NCBI RefSeq assembly: GCF_000495855.1
Contig: NZ_AWGF01000019.1
Coordinates: forward strand, 1 to 64,000
Direction of reading: 5' to 3'
DNA length: 64,000 nt
Origin: Asticcacaulis sp. YBE204
GTDB taxonomy: Bacteria > Pseudomonadota > Alphaproteobacteria > Caulobacterales > Caulobacteraceae
Shown piece by piece: positions 43,566 through 52,272 of the stretch. The position numbers were made by a program, and so were the translations under genes. How positions within the stretch are numbered: the first letter of the stretch is position 1; every line of letters begins with the position of its first letter. A model generated the notes under the pieces. The model was given only the letters and a program-made list of their open reading frames with translations, was not told where the DNA came from and did not search any database.

Positions 43566-44684
43566 TTAACTCAGCAAAGCCGCAGGGGCGCAGGCATTGA
43601 ACGACAGCCACACCTTTTCATCCCACGTAAATTCTTCCTGATCCCAGCGTGTCAGGTTCGAACGCAAAACCTTGACCATCCGACCGCTCTCCAGCTCGAT
43701 CTCATAGACCGTTTCCGACCCCAGGTAGGTCATCAGGCGGATCGTCCCGGCGACGATATTGTAGCCGTCGGGCGCGTCTTCCATTTTCGCCGGCTTGTGG
43801 TCGAACTTGTCCATTTCGATCTTTTCCGGCCGCAGCGCCGCCCAGACCGTCGCACCGGTCGCGCCGGTCACGCCGTGGTCGAGATAGATGTCGCCGACGT
43901 CCTTCGTCTTGATGATCGCATGGTCCGGCTTGTCGATATCGAGGGTGCCTTCAAACAGATTCACGCTGCCGATAAAGTCGGCGACGAAGCGCGAATTGGG
44001 GAACTCATACAGATCGAACGGCGTCGCCACCTGTTGCAACAGCCCGCGATTCATCACGGCGCAGCGCGTCGCCATAGCCAGGGCTTCGTCCTGATCGTGG
44101 GTGACCATGATGAAGGTGATGCCGACCTTTTCCTGAAGCAGCGATAGCTCCGTGCGCATGGCGTCGCGCAATTTCGCATCGAGCGCCGACAGCGGCTCGT
44201 CAAGCAGCAGGACGCGCGGCTTCTTGACCAGCGCGCGGGCCAGCGCCACGCGCTGGCGCTGGCCGCCCGACATCTGATCCGGCTTACGCGGCCCGAACCC
44301 GGCCAGCTTGACCAGCTCCAGCGCCTCTTCGGCACGGGCGCGCGCCTCGGAACCGCCGATGCCGTCCATCTTGAGGCCATAGGCGACGTTATCGAGCACC
44401 GTCATGTGCGGAAAGACGGCGTAGGACTGAAACACCATATTGACCGGGCGCTTGTTCGGCGGCGTGGTCGAGACGTCCTGACCGTCGATCAGGATGCGGC
44501 CTTCGGTCGGCATTTCGAACCCGGCCAGCATCCGCAGCAGCGTGGTCTTGCCGCAACCCGACGGCCCAAGCAGCGAGAAGAATTCGCCTTCCTTGATGTC
44601 GAGCGAGACATTGTCCACAGCGGTGTTCTTGCCGAAGCGTTTGGAGACGTTCTCGAAACTGATGATGGTTTTCGCTTCGGACAT
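43566..44684 (-). CDS. potG: Putrescine ABC transporter ATP-binding protein
   Basis: The product is 372 residues. Walker A GPSGCGKT lies at 40-47, the Q-loop at VFQSYAVFPH, the signature MSGGQRQR at 138-145 and Walker B LLLDEP at 159-164. The C-terminal TOBE-like region (TVWAALRPEKIEM, GSETVYEIELESG) is typical of the PotA/PotG group. It powers the PotHI permease. It starts one base after the potI stop. Confidence 0.93.
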   Translation of the reverse strand: MSEAKTIISFENVSKRFGKNTAVDNVSLDIKEGEFFSLLGPSGCGKTTLLRMLAGFEMPTEGRILIDGQDVSTTPPNKRPVNMVFQSYAVFPHMTVLDNVAYGLKMDGIGGSEARARAEEALELVKLAGFGPRKPDQMSGGQRQRVALARALVKKPRVLLLDEPLSALDAKLRDAMRTELSLLQEKVGITFIMVTHDQDEALAMATRCAVMNRGLLQQVATPFDLYEFPNSRFVADFIGSVNLFEGTLDIDKPDHAIIKTKDVGDIYLDHGVTGATGATVWAALRPEKIEMDKFDHKPAKMEDAPDGYNIVAGTIRLMTYLGSETVYEIELESGRMVKVLRSNLTRWDQEEFTWDEKVWLSFNACAPAALLS

Positions 44685-44685
44685 G

Positions 44686-45558
44686 TTATTTCTTCTCCGT
44701 GCCGTGACCGGCGGTCAGGGCGTCGGAGCCCTGGAATTTGAGCGCAAGGAAGGTCAGCAGCACCGTGACGACGATCAGGATGGTCGAGGCCGCATTAATC
44801 TCCGGCGTCACCGCAAAACGCACCATCGAATAGATCTGCACCGGGAAGGTCACCGTATCCGGCCCTGACGTGAAGAAGGTAATGACGAAATCATCGAGCG
44901 ACAAAGTGAAGGCCAGAAGCCCGCCCGCGATCAGCGACGGCTGGATATGCGGGATCAGCACGTCGATCAGGGTGCGCCATTCGCTGGCGCCCAGATCCTT
45001 GGCGGCTTCTTCGAGTTCGCGGTTGAAAGACGCCAGCCGAGCCCGGACGACCACGGCGACAAACGGAAAGCTGAACGAGATGTGGGCGATGATGATGGCG
45101 CCCAGATTGAGTGGCCACGGCAGGCCCTGCGGCCACGGAAATATCTTGGCAAAGAAGACCAGCATCCCGACGCCCATGCAGATTTCCGGCACGACGATCG
45201 GAATGGCCAGCCCGGCGTCGAACGCCGTCCGACCGCTGAAACGGAACCGCCACAGAACGATGGCCGCCATAGCGCCAACGATGACCGACAGGATGGTCGA
45301 AAACAGCGCGATAACCATCGAATTGGTAAAGGCCATGATCAGGCTGTCGTTCGTCAGCGCCTTGACGTAGTATTTCAGGGTGAAGCCTTGCCAGACGACG
45401 TTGCGCTTGGAATCGTTGAAGGAGAACACCATCAGCGAGATCAGCGGTGCGTAGAGGAACACCGTGACCGCGACCAGCCACGCCTGAATAGGCCAGCGGC
45501 GCAGATATTCCAGCGGACCCGGCGGTGTCTTTTTCACTTTGATAATGGTCTCGCTCAT
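44686..45558 (-). CDS. potI: Putrescine ABC transporter permease
   Basis: The product is 290 residues with six membrane helices. The EAA loop is visible as EEAAKDLGASEWRTLIDVLIPHIQP. The C-terminal region LSLDDFVITFFTSGPDTVTFPVQIYS is typical of PotI/PotC. ATG overlaps the potH stop by four bases (ATGA), so translation is coupled. Confidence 0.93.
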   Translation of the reverse strand: MSETIIKVKKTPPGPLEYLRRWPIQAWLVAVTVFLYAPLISLMVFSFNDSKRNVVWQGFTLKYYVKALTNDSLIMAFTNSMVIALFSTILSVIVGAMAAIVLWRFRFSGRTAFDAGLAIPIVVPEICMGVGMLVFFAKIFPWPQGLPWPLNLGAIIIAHISFSFPFVAVVVRARLASFNRELEEAAKDLGASEWRTLIDVLIPHIQPSLIAGGLLAFTLSLDDFVITFFTSGPDTVTFPVQIYSMVRFAVTPEINAASTILIVVTVLLTFLALKFQGSDALTAGHGTEKK

Positions 45559-46466
45559 CCCATGCCCCGCTTCTTCGCCGAGTTGTTGAGAAAGCCCTGA
45601 ATGGCGATGCCGATAAAGGTCAGATAGACGAGCAAAAACGCCAGTGCCGCTCCGAACGGCCAGTTATTGGCGCGCTTGAACTGCGATTCGATGACATTGG
45701 CGATCATCTGGGAATCCGTACCTCCCAGCAGGTCCGGCGTCAGATAGGCCCCAAGCGCCGGAATGAAGGTGATCAGTACGCCCGACGCGATCCCTGCCCC
45801 GGCCAGCGGCACGACGATCGAAAACAGGGTACGGATGTGGCCAGCCCCCAGATCGAGGGACGCTTCGAGCAGCGAACGATCCAGACGGTCCAGCGTCGAA
45901 TACAGCGGCAGGATCATGAACGGCAGGTGGACATAGACCAGCCCCAGAATGACCGCGAAATTATTGTATAACAGCTCCATCGGCTGGAATTCGCCCAATG
46001 GCGCCAGACCGATCACGGTCATGAACCCCGACGCGTTATTCCACAGAAAATGGTAGGTCTGATTGACGTAGCCTTCCGTGCGCAGAACGGCGATCAGTGC
46101 GTAGGTACGGATCAGCAGATTGGTCCAGAACGGCAGCATGATCAGCAGCAGGAACCATGGCTTCCATTTTTCCGGCGCGAAGGTGATGGCCAATGCGACG
46201 GGAAAACCGATCACCACGCACAAAAACGTGGTCAAGGCCGCGATCCACAGCGATTTGGCAAAGATGCCGAGATAGAGCGGCTCCAGCGCCTTGGCATAGT
46301 TGGCCCAGGTGCCGGTAAAGGCGATATCGACCAGCCCCTCGTTCTGGCCGAAACTGTACAGCCAGACTATGCCCAGCGGTACGAAGAAAAAGAAAACCAG
46401 CCAGACGAGCGGCGCGCTCAGCATGGCGGCGAACATACCCTTGGCCTGACGCCAGCTCTGTTCCAT
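45555..46466 (-). CDS. potH: Putrescine ABC transporter permease
   Basis: The product is about 303 residues from ATG 46466 and has six membrane helices. The EAA loop is LLEASLDLGAGHIRTLFSIVVPLAGAG, followed by LGAYLTPDLLGGTDSQMIANVI, which is characteristic of PotH/PotB. A hairpin with a T run lies between potF and this gene and should reduce its expression relative to the binding protein. Confidence 0.93.
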   Translation of the reverse strand: MEQSWRQAKGMFAAMLSAPLVWLVFFFFVPLGIVWLYSFGQNEGLVDIAFTGTWANYAKALEPLYLGIFAKSLWIAALTTFLCVVIGFPVALAITFAPEKWKPWFLLLIMLPFWTNLLIRTYALIAVLRTEGYVNQTYHFLWNNASGFMTVIGLAPLGEFQPMELLYNNFAVILGLVYVHLPFMILPLYSTLDRLDRSLLEASLDLGAGHIRTLFSIVVPLAGAGIASGVLITFIPALGAYLTPDLLGGTDSQMIANVIESQFKRANNWPFGAALAFLLVYLTFIGIAIQGFLNNSAKKRGMG

Positions 46467-46492
46467 ACCCGTCCCCCGTCCAAGTCGACGAA

Positions 46493-46522
46493 ACGAAAAA
46501 AACACGCCGGGTTGCCCCGGCG
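46493..46522 (-). terminator. Intra-operon terminator between potF and potH
   Basis: On the minus strand CGCCGGG, loop GCAA, CCCGGCG is followed by TG and seven T. It starts 10 bases after the potF stop. Partial termination here would keep the periplasmic binding protein in excess over the permease, as in many ABC operons. Confidence 0.85.
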
Positions 46523-46532
46523 CGATCGTGGA

Positions 46533-47633
46533 TCAGGACGCCTTGATCTTGGTCATGGCGTCTTCGTAGACCTGAGCCTTGGTTTCGTCGAAGGCCGCGT
46601 ATTCGCAACGCGCCAGCACGTCGGCCGGCGGGAAGATGATCGGATTGCTCTTGTAGCTGTCCGGCATCAGGGCCTTGGCCGCGGCATTGGTCGTCGGGTA
46701 AAGAATGGTTTCGAAGATTTCCTTCGAGGCCGTCGCATCCATCATATAGTTGAGGAACTTGTGCGCATTGTCGGGGCGTGGAGCGTCCTTCGGTATGCAC
46801 CAGTTGTCCGAATTGAGCTGCGAGCCTTCTTTCGGGATGATGAAATCGATGTCGTCATCCTCGGCCTTGGCCTGAGCGATGTCGCCATTATATTCCAGCA
46901 CCAGATCGACGTCCTTCGACATCAGCATGTCCTGACCGTCATCTTCGTGGAAGGCCTTGATGAAGGGCTTCTGCTTGATCAGCATCGCCGTAACCTTGTC
47001 GATGGTCGCCTGATCGATGCCGTTAACCGAGTGCCCCAGATACTTGGCCCCCAGACGGATCATGTCGCCCGCTTCAGACAGGACGGCGATCTTGCCCTTG
47101 AACATGTCGGAATCGAACAGATATTTCCACGAATCCGGCACAAAGCCCGCTGGCATTTTCGATTTGCGGTAACCGATGCCGAGCACCAGCCAGGTATAGG
47201 GTGCCGACCATTTGCGGCCCGGATCATAGGCCACGTCGATAAAGGCCGGGTCGATGTTTTTGAGGTTGGGCAGCTTGGCGTGGTCAAGCGGCAGCAGCAG
47301 ATCGGCCTGGCTCAGGCGCTCCACGAAGTCGTTCGACGGCACGATGACATCGAAGCCGGAATTGCCGGTCTTCATCTTGGCGAACAGTTCGTCATTGGTC
47401 GCAAAAATCGACATATTGACGTCGATGCCCGATGCGGCTTTGAAATCCGCTAATGTTGTCTCACCGATATAGGTAGCCCAGTTGTAGAAGTTGAGCTTGG
47501 CTTCTTCGCCCCCAGCCGCCGGTTTTGCCGCCTGAGAGCAGGCACCTAGTCCGCCGAAGCTGATGCCGATGGCGGCAGCCCCAAGGCCTTGCAACAGCGA
47601 ACGGCGCGAGGCGCGATGACGTGAAGAGTTCAT
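46533..47633 (-). CDS. potF: Putrescine-binding periplasmic protein
   Basis: The product is 366 residues. AAGGAG precedes the ATG. The N terminus RRSLLQGLGAAAIGISFGG ends in a possible lipobox GLGAC, so the protein may be Tat- or lipid-anchored rather than free. The mature part matches PotF/PotD (LNFYNWATYIGETTLADF, YDVIVPSNDFVERL-like VIVPSNDFVERLSQADL, YTWLVLGIGYRKSKM, NSDNWCIPKDAPRPDNAHKF). It captures putrescine for PotGHI. It is first in its operon. Confidence 0.93.
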   Translation of the reverse strand: MNSSRHRASRRSLLQGLGAAAIGISFGGLGACSQAAKPAAGGEEAKLNFYNWATYIGETTLADFKAASGIDVNMSIFATNDELFAKMKTGNSGFDVIVPSNDFVERLSQADLLLPLDHAKLPNLKNIDPAFIDVAYDPGRKWSAPYTWLVLGIGYRKSKMPAGFVPDSWKYLFDSDMFKGKIAVLSEAGDMIRLGAKYLGHSVNGIDQATIDKVTAMLIKQKPFIKAFHEDDGQDMLMSKDVDLVLEYNGDIAQAKAEDDDIDFIIPKEGSQLNSDNWCIPKDAPRPDNAHKFLNYMMDATASKEIFETILYPTTNAAAKALMPDSYKSNPIIFPPADVLARCEYAAFDETKAQVYEDAMTKIKAS

Positions 47634-47704
47634 ATCCCATCTCCTTCAAGGCTTCAAACGCCGGCCTTTGCGGGACAAGGCAGCGCGGTGGTGCATTTTA
47701 AGCC

Positions 47705-47747
47705 GCGCATCTGATCCGAAAACCGTTGCACACTTTTCGGGATGCGC
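47705..47747. repeat. 43-bp palindromic repeat, copy A
   Basis: GCGCATC/GATGCGC outer arms and CCGAAAA/TTTTCGG inner arms surround a CCGTTGCACAC loop. The copy at 60781-60823 has the same length and loop with paired changes in both stems. It lies in the potF leader, between promoter and gene. Confidence 0.85.
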
Positions 47748-47799
47748 TTTGAGCCAGAGCGGGACCCATTCGGCCCCCTCCTGAATGTGACGATAAGTT

Positions 47800-47846
47800 A
47801 ACAGAATACGGGAATGACATTCTGTCAACCGGCTTCTGTGATCACG
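47800..47846 (-). promoter_or_regulatory. potF promoter with GntR-type operator, copy 3
   Basis: On the minus strand TTGACA (47823-47828) is a consensus -35 and TCTGTT (47800-47805) a weak -10 at 17-base spacing. The operator TGTGATCACG reads at 47837-47846, just upstream of the -35. A small palindrome TGACA-TTC-TGTCA (47815-47827) overlaps the -35. Confidence 0.6.
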
Positions 47847-47873
47847 TTCGCAAATGCGGTAATTATTTACAGA

Positions 47874-49265
47874 TCAGGCGTTTCTCAGATACCAGTCGTA
47901 GTCGAGTTCGGTCACTTCCTCGAAGAAGCGCGCCTGTTCGGTTTTCTTGACCTTGACGTACATGTCGACGAAGCGATCCCCCAGATAGTCGCGCAGGACC
48001 GTCGACTTATCGAGATAATCGACCGCCGCATACCAGTTAGTCGGTAAGGTCGCGCCCGTTTCCGCCGCCACGGCATAGCCGTTGCCGACCACTGCCAGGC
48101 CGGGATCGGTCTTTTGCGTGATGCCGTGGTGGGCACAGGCCAGAATCGCGGCCAGCACCAGATAGGGGTTGCCATCGGCTCCTGCGACGCGGTGTTCGAC
48201 GTGGCGCGTATGGGCGGGACCGGCGGTGACGCGAAGGGAGACCGTGCGGTTATTCACCCCCCAGGTCAGGCCGACCGGGGCGTAGGAATTGGCCTTGAAG
48301 CGCTTGTAGGAGTTGGCCCCCGGCGCGAGGATACCCATGCAGTCGGCCAGATGATCCTTCATGCCGCCGATCATGGTTTTGAGCAGGTCCGAGCCTTCCG
48401 GGTGTTCGGCGGCGCACAGGTTCTTACCATCTTTGTCGGCGACCGACACATGGACGTGAAAACCGGAACCGGCGCGATCGGCCCACGGCTTGGCCATGAA
48501 GGTTGCCTCGATACCGAGGCTGAGGGCTACGCCCTTGGCCATGCGCTTGTACAGCACCGCGTCGTCCGCAGCGCGCAGGGCATCGGGCTTGTGCTTGAGC
48601 GTCAGTTCGACCTGACCCGGCGCGAACTCCGAAATCGCCCCTTCGAGCGGGATGTTCATCACATCCGCCGTCTCCCACAGGGTGCGGAAGAACTCGCCGT
48701 GCGCCTCGACCTCGGGCAGGCCATAGACCTGAATACCCTTCGGCGTCTCATTGGTGTTGAAACCGCGCGCGGGGACAAGCTGTCCGTCCTTGCGCTCGAT
48801 ATCGACGAGGTAATATTCCAGCTCGCACGCCACCACCGGCGTCAGCCCATCGGCCGTGTAACGGTCCAGCACCCCTTGCAGGACATGGCGCGGATCGAGG
48901 TCGTTGGGCTTGCCGTCAAGCTCATAGAGCGACAGCATGACCTGACCGACGTCGTCGCCCAGCCACGGCGCGGGCGTCAGCGTCCCCGGCACCGGCCTTG
49001 CGACACGGTCCGCGTCGCCGTCTTCCCAGACGAGACCCGTGTCCTCGCAATCGGCCCCCAACGTATCGACCACCAGAATCGACCCCGGCAGGAAACGCCC
49101 GTATTCATAGATCGGCAGCAGTTCATGCCGTCGTAACCGCTTACCGCGCGGCACCCCGGTCATCGAAGTGAACAGTATCTCGAAATAGTTTATTTCAGGG
49201 TGCGCATCGAGAAAGGCTTTGGCTTCGTCAACGGTGGCGACCATGGGGTGCGGGGGTAGTGACAT
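47874..49265 (-). CDS. puuA: Glutamine synthetase family, glutamate-putrescine ligase (paralogue 2)
   Basis: The product is 463 residues. By recalled sequence it is closer to E. coli PuuA than the first paralogue (MTGVPRGKRLRRHELLPIYE, PWLGDDVGQVMLSLYELDGK, VVACELEYYLVD, AGSGFHVHVSVAD, NSYAPVGLTWGVNNRTVSLR, HVEHRVAGADGNPYLV). The ATP and metal residues of the GS fold appear intact. It is the last gene of a puuC-gabD-aminotransferase-puuA unit. Having two such ligases suggests separate regulation or substrates such as other diamines or monoamines. Confidence 0.9.
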   Translation of the reverse strand: MSLPPHPMVATVDEAKAFLDAHPEINYFEILFTSMTGVPRGKRLRRHELLPIYEYGRFLPGSILVVDTLGADCEDTGLVWEDGDADRVARPVPGTLTPAPWLGDDVGQVMLSLYELDGKPNDLDPRHVLQGVLDRYTADGLTPVVACELEYYLVDIERKDGQLVPARGFNTNETPKGIQVYGLPEVEAHGEFFRTLWETADVMNIPLEGAISEFAPGQVELTLKHKPDALRAADDAVLYKRMAKGVALSLGIEATFMAKPWADRAGSGFHVHVSVADKDGKNLCAAEHPEGSDLLKTMIGGMKDHLADCMGILAPGANSYKRFKANSYAPVGLTWGVNNRTVSLRVTAGPAHTRHVEHRVAGADGNPYLVLAAILACAHHGITQKTDPGLAVVGNGYAVAAETGATLPTNWYAAVDYLDKSTVLRDYLGDRFVDMYVKVKKTEQARFFEEVTELDYDWYLRNA

Positions 49266-49288
49266 TGGGCTCTCTTTCGTCCTCCCGC

Positions 49289-50641
49289 CTACGCAGCGGA
49301 GGATGTGAAACGCTTATATTCGATGCTAAAAGCTTCGATGGTATCCACCAGCCGCTTTACCGCTTCCGGTGTCGTTTTCGGCGAGATCAGCATCATATTG
49401 TGAAACGGCGCGATCAGAACGCCGCGATTGATCAGGTACAGATGAAACGCTTTTAACAGGGTCGGATCAAGGGCCTTGCGCATGGTTTCCGCGTCACGCG
49501 GCGCAGGCGAGGCAAAGACCAGTTCGGCCCGTGCGCCGACATGCACCACGCTCCAATCGAGCCCTTGCCGCCAGATGACGCTACGCAGTTGCGCGACGAG
49601 GCTCTCAGTACCCTTTTGCATATAGTCGTAGGCCGGACGGGTCATGATTTCCATCAGCATGGTTTTGATCCCCGTCATGGCCAAAGCGTTGCCGGACAGG
49701 GTCGTGCCGATGCCGGAAGACCCGCCGCCGATTTCTGTTTGCGTGGAGTCCATGCGAGCGGCGACCTCTGCCGTGACGCCCCACACCGCCGCCGGGATAC
49801 CACCCGCGATAGCCTTACCGATGACCAGCATATCGGCGCGCAAACCGTGGTCGCGCACATAGCCGCCATAGCCCGACGACAGGGTGTGCGTCTCGTCATA
49901 GATCAGCAGCGTACCGGTGCGGTCGCACAGGTCGCGCAAGGCCTGATGATAGCCCTCGTCCGGCAATATCATGCCGCAATTGGTCATCACGGGTTCAAGC
50001 AACACGCAGGCGATATCGTTGCCCGCCAAGACACTATCCATCGCGCTCAGATCATTGAACGGCACGGCGACCGTGTATTGCGTCAGGTCGGTGACCTGCC
50101 CGATCAGGCCGGGCTTTTGGACGGTTTGGCCGTCTTTCAACACGACGAAGGCGTCATCGACCATCCCGTGATAGGCCCCGTCAATGATCAGGATTTTATC
50201 GCGCTTCGTTACCGCCCGTGCCCAGCGGATCGCCGCGCGGTTGGCGTCCGACGCCGTGGTCGCGCATTGCCACAGCGGCAAACCGAAGCGCTCGGAGAGC
50301 AGCCGCCCGACCTCAACGCTGTCGGCGGTCGGCAGCATGAAGCCAACGCCCTGACCCGCCTGTTGGGCTATCGCGGTTTGCAATTCATCGCGCCCGTGAC
50401 CGAACATCGACGGCGTGTCGCCGAGACAGAAATCGTCGTAGACGTGACCGTCAACGTCCCACAGGGTCGCGCCCTTCGCATAGGTCGCGAACAGCGGCAC
50501 CGGCGAGGCCCAGTCGTCCATCCAGTGCAGCGGCACCCCACCGCGCCAGACTGTCCGCGCCTCGGCAGCGAGCGCGAGAGTCTTGGGGTGGGTGGCGTTG
50601 AAGATCGCGATCTGTTCGGCGATGAAGTCAGTGAGAGACAT
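49289..50641 (-). CDS. Class-III aminotransferase related to glutamate-1-semialdehyde aminomutase
   Basis: The product is 450 residues from ATG 50641. PLP Lys276 lies in MLVIGKAIAGGIPAAVWG and Asp249 in LLIYDETHTLSSGYGG. The FCLGDTPSMFGHG and ATTASDANRAAIRWARAVT blocks match the HemL-like subgroup, yet the context is amine catabolism and not heme synthesis. It sits between gabD and the second puuA, so it is a good candidate for the GABA (or other omega-amine) aminotransferase of this island. Specificity is inference only. Confidence 0.82.
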   Translation of the reverse strand: MSLTDFIAEQIAIFNATHPKTLALAAEARTVWRGGVPLHWMDDWASPVPLFATYAKGATLWDVDGHVYDDFCLGDTPSMFGHGRDELQTAIAQQAGQGVGFMLPTADSVEVGRLLSERFGLPLWQCATTASDANRAAIRWARAVTKRDKILIIDGAYHGMVDDAFVVLKDGQTVQKPGLIGQVTDLTQYTVAVPFNDLSAMDSVLAGNDIACVLLEPVMTNCGMILPDEGYHQALRDLCDRTGTLLIYDETHTLSSGYGGYVRDHGLRADMLVIGKAIAGGIPAAVWGVTAEVAARMDSTQTEIGGGSSGIGTTLSGNALAMTGIKTMLMEIMTRPAYDYMQKGTESLVAQLRSVIWRQGLDWSVVHVGARAELVFASPAPRDAETMRKALDPTLLKAFHLYLINRGVLIAPFHNMMLISPKTTPEAVKRLVDTIEAFSIEYKRFTSSAA

Positions 50642-50642
50642 C

Positions 50643-50805
50643 CTTATTCCCCCTCTCCCCTGCGGGTAGAGGGCTGGGCGCGGGCCTGCGAGGCTGAGGT
50701 GGCAATCCACGCAAAGGCCCCCTCATCCGGCGCTTCGCGCCACCCATCGCTGGCGAAAGCTATACTTTCGCTGGCGCTATACCCCGTAGGGGCGAAGGGA
50801 ATAAG
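50643..50805. repeat. Composite palindromic repeat between the HemL-like gene and gabD
   Basis: The outer arms CTTATTCCC (50643-50651) and GGGAATAAG (50797-50805) are exact complements. Inner C-rich blocks and the pair GAAAGCTATA/TATACTTTC (about 50755-50770) extend the fold. It is the largest member of the dispersed C-rich palindrome family. Confidence 0.75.
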
Positions 50806-50819
50806 CACACCCCCTCTAA

Positions 50820-52268
50820 TCACCCCAGCCCCGCGATGCTGATGAACTTGGTCTCCAGAAACTCCTCAAGCCCCTCGCTTGCGCCTTCACGGCCGATGCC
50901 GGATTCCTTGACGCCTCCGAAAGGTGCGACCTCGGTCGACATGACGCCGTCATTCAGACCCACCATCCCCGCCTCGATCGCCTTGACCACGCGCAAGCCG
51001 CGCGTGATGTCCTGCGTAAAGGCATAGGCTGCCAATCCGAACGGCGTGTCGTTAGCCAGAGCGATCCCCTCCGCTTCCGTGTCGAACGGATAGAGCGCCG
51101 CCACGGGTCCGAAGATTTCCTCCTCGAACATCTGCATATCGCGCGTCACACCGATCAGGACGGTGGCGGGATAATAGAGCGGTCCCTGCGCATCGACCTT
51201 CCCGCCGAGCGCCAGTTTCGCCCCCTTGGATACCGCGTCATCGACCAGCCGCACGACCTTGTCGATGGCCTTCTGATTGATCAGCGGCCCCAGCCCCGTG
51301 CTTTCCTCATAGCCCGGTCCGGATTTCAGTTTGCGCGCCTCGGCGACGAATTTCTCGACAAAGGCGTCGTAAATTCCGCGCTGAACGAAGATGCGATTGG
51401 CGCAGACGCAGGTCTGGCCTGAATTACGGAACTTCGACGCCGCAGCGCCCGCGACCGCCAGATCGAGGTCGGCGTCGTCGAACACCACCACCGGGGCATT
51501 GCCGCCCAGCTCCAGCGAAATCTTCTTCACCGTCGTGGCGCACTGGGCGTAGAGCTTCTTGCCGACCGGCGTCGAACCGGTGAAGGAGAACTTTTTCACC
51601 CGCGCATCCGAGGTCAGCACCGCGCCGATATCCGCCGAATGGGTCGTGGTGATGATGGCGATCAGCCCGTCCGGCACGCCCGCGTCTTTCGCGAGACGCT
51701 TCAAGGCAATGGCGCAGATCGGCGTGTCTTCCGACGGCTTGACCACCGCCGCACAGCCCACCGCCAGCGCTGGCCCCAGCTTCCGGGTGATCATCGACAG
51801 CGGGAAGTTCCACGGCGTGATCGCGCCGACGACGCCGACCGGCTGGCTGATAGTCAGCAACTGCTTGCCGTCCGCCGTGGCCGGGATGGTACGGCCATAG
51901 GCGCGCTTGCCCTCTTCGGCGAACCATTCGATGAAGCCCGCCGCATAAGCGACTTCGCCGCGCGCTTCCTTGATGGCGCGGCCCTGTTCCAGCGACACGA
52001 GAAGCCCCAAGGCCTCCTGATGCTTCATGATGACGGCGTACCACGCTTCCATGATTTTCGCGCGCGCCTTGGCGGTCAGGGCGGCCCAGGCCGGCATGGC
52101 TTTTTCCGCCGCCGCGATGGCCGCTTCGGTGTCGGCGGCGGTCATTTCGCGCACATAGGCCAGCACGTCGCCGGTCGAAGGGTTATAAACGGCAAAGTGC
52201 GGATAAGACGGCGGGCTTAGGCTGATATCTTCGCCGAGCAGATCGATAAGGGCGGGAGTCAATTTCAT
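50820..52268 (-). CDS. gabD: NAD(P)-dependent succinate-semialdehyde dehydrogenase
   Basis: The product is 482 residues of the ALDH superfamily. Glu253 (SLELGGNAP) and nucleophile Cys287 (NSGQTCVCANR) are present, and TPWNFPLSMITRK is the coenzyme-binding region. The paired CVC after the nucleophile is typical of GabD. It oxidises succinate semialdehyde, the product of GABA transamination, to succinate for the TCA cycle. It starts 4 bases after puuC. Confidence 0.93.
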   Translation of the reverse strand: MKLTPALIDLLGEDISLSPPSYPHFAVYNPSTGDVLAYVREMTAADTEAAIAAAEKAMPAWAALTAKARAKIMEAWYAVIMKHQEALGLLVSLEQGRAIKEARGEVAYAAGFIEWFAEEGKRAYGRTIPATADGKQLLTISQPVGVVGAITPWNFPLSMITRKLGPALAVGCAAVVKPSEDTPICAIALKRLAKDAGVPDGLIAIITTTHSADIGAVLTSDARVKKFSFTGSTPVGKKLYAQCATTVKKISLELGGNAPVVVFDDADLDLAVAGAAASKFRNSGQTCVCANRIFVQRGIYDAFVEKFVAEARKLKSGPGYEESTGLGPLINQKAIDKVVRLVDDAVSKGAKLALGGKVDAQGPLYYPATVLIGVTRDMQMFEEEIFGPVAALYPFDTEAEGIALANDTPFGLAAYAFTQDITRGLRVVKAIEAGMVGLNDGVMSTEVAPFGGVKESGIGREGASEGLEEFLETKFISIAGLG

Positions 52269-52272
52269 AATT

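Noticed and set aside
49289-50641. Assignment as hemL (heme synthesis)
   Set aside because: Sequence blocks resemble the aminomutase group, but the gene is embedded between gabD and a glutamate-putrescine ligase gene in a putrescine operon.
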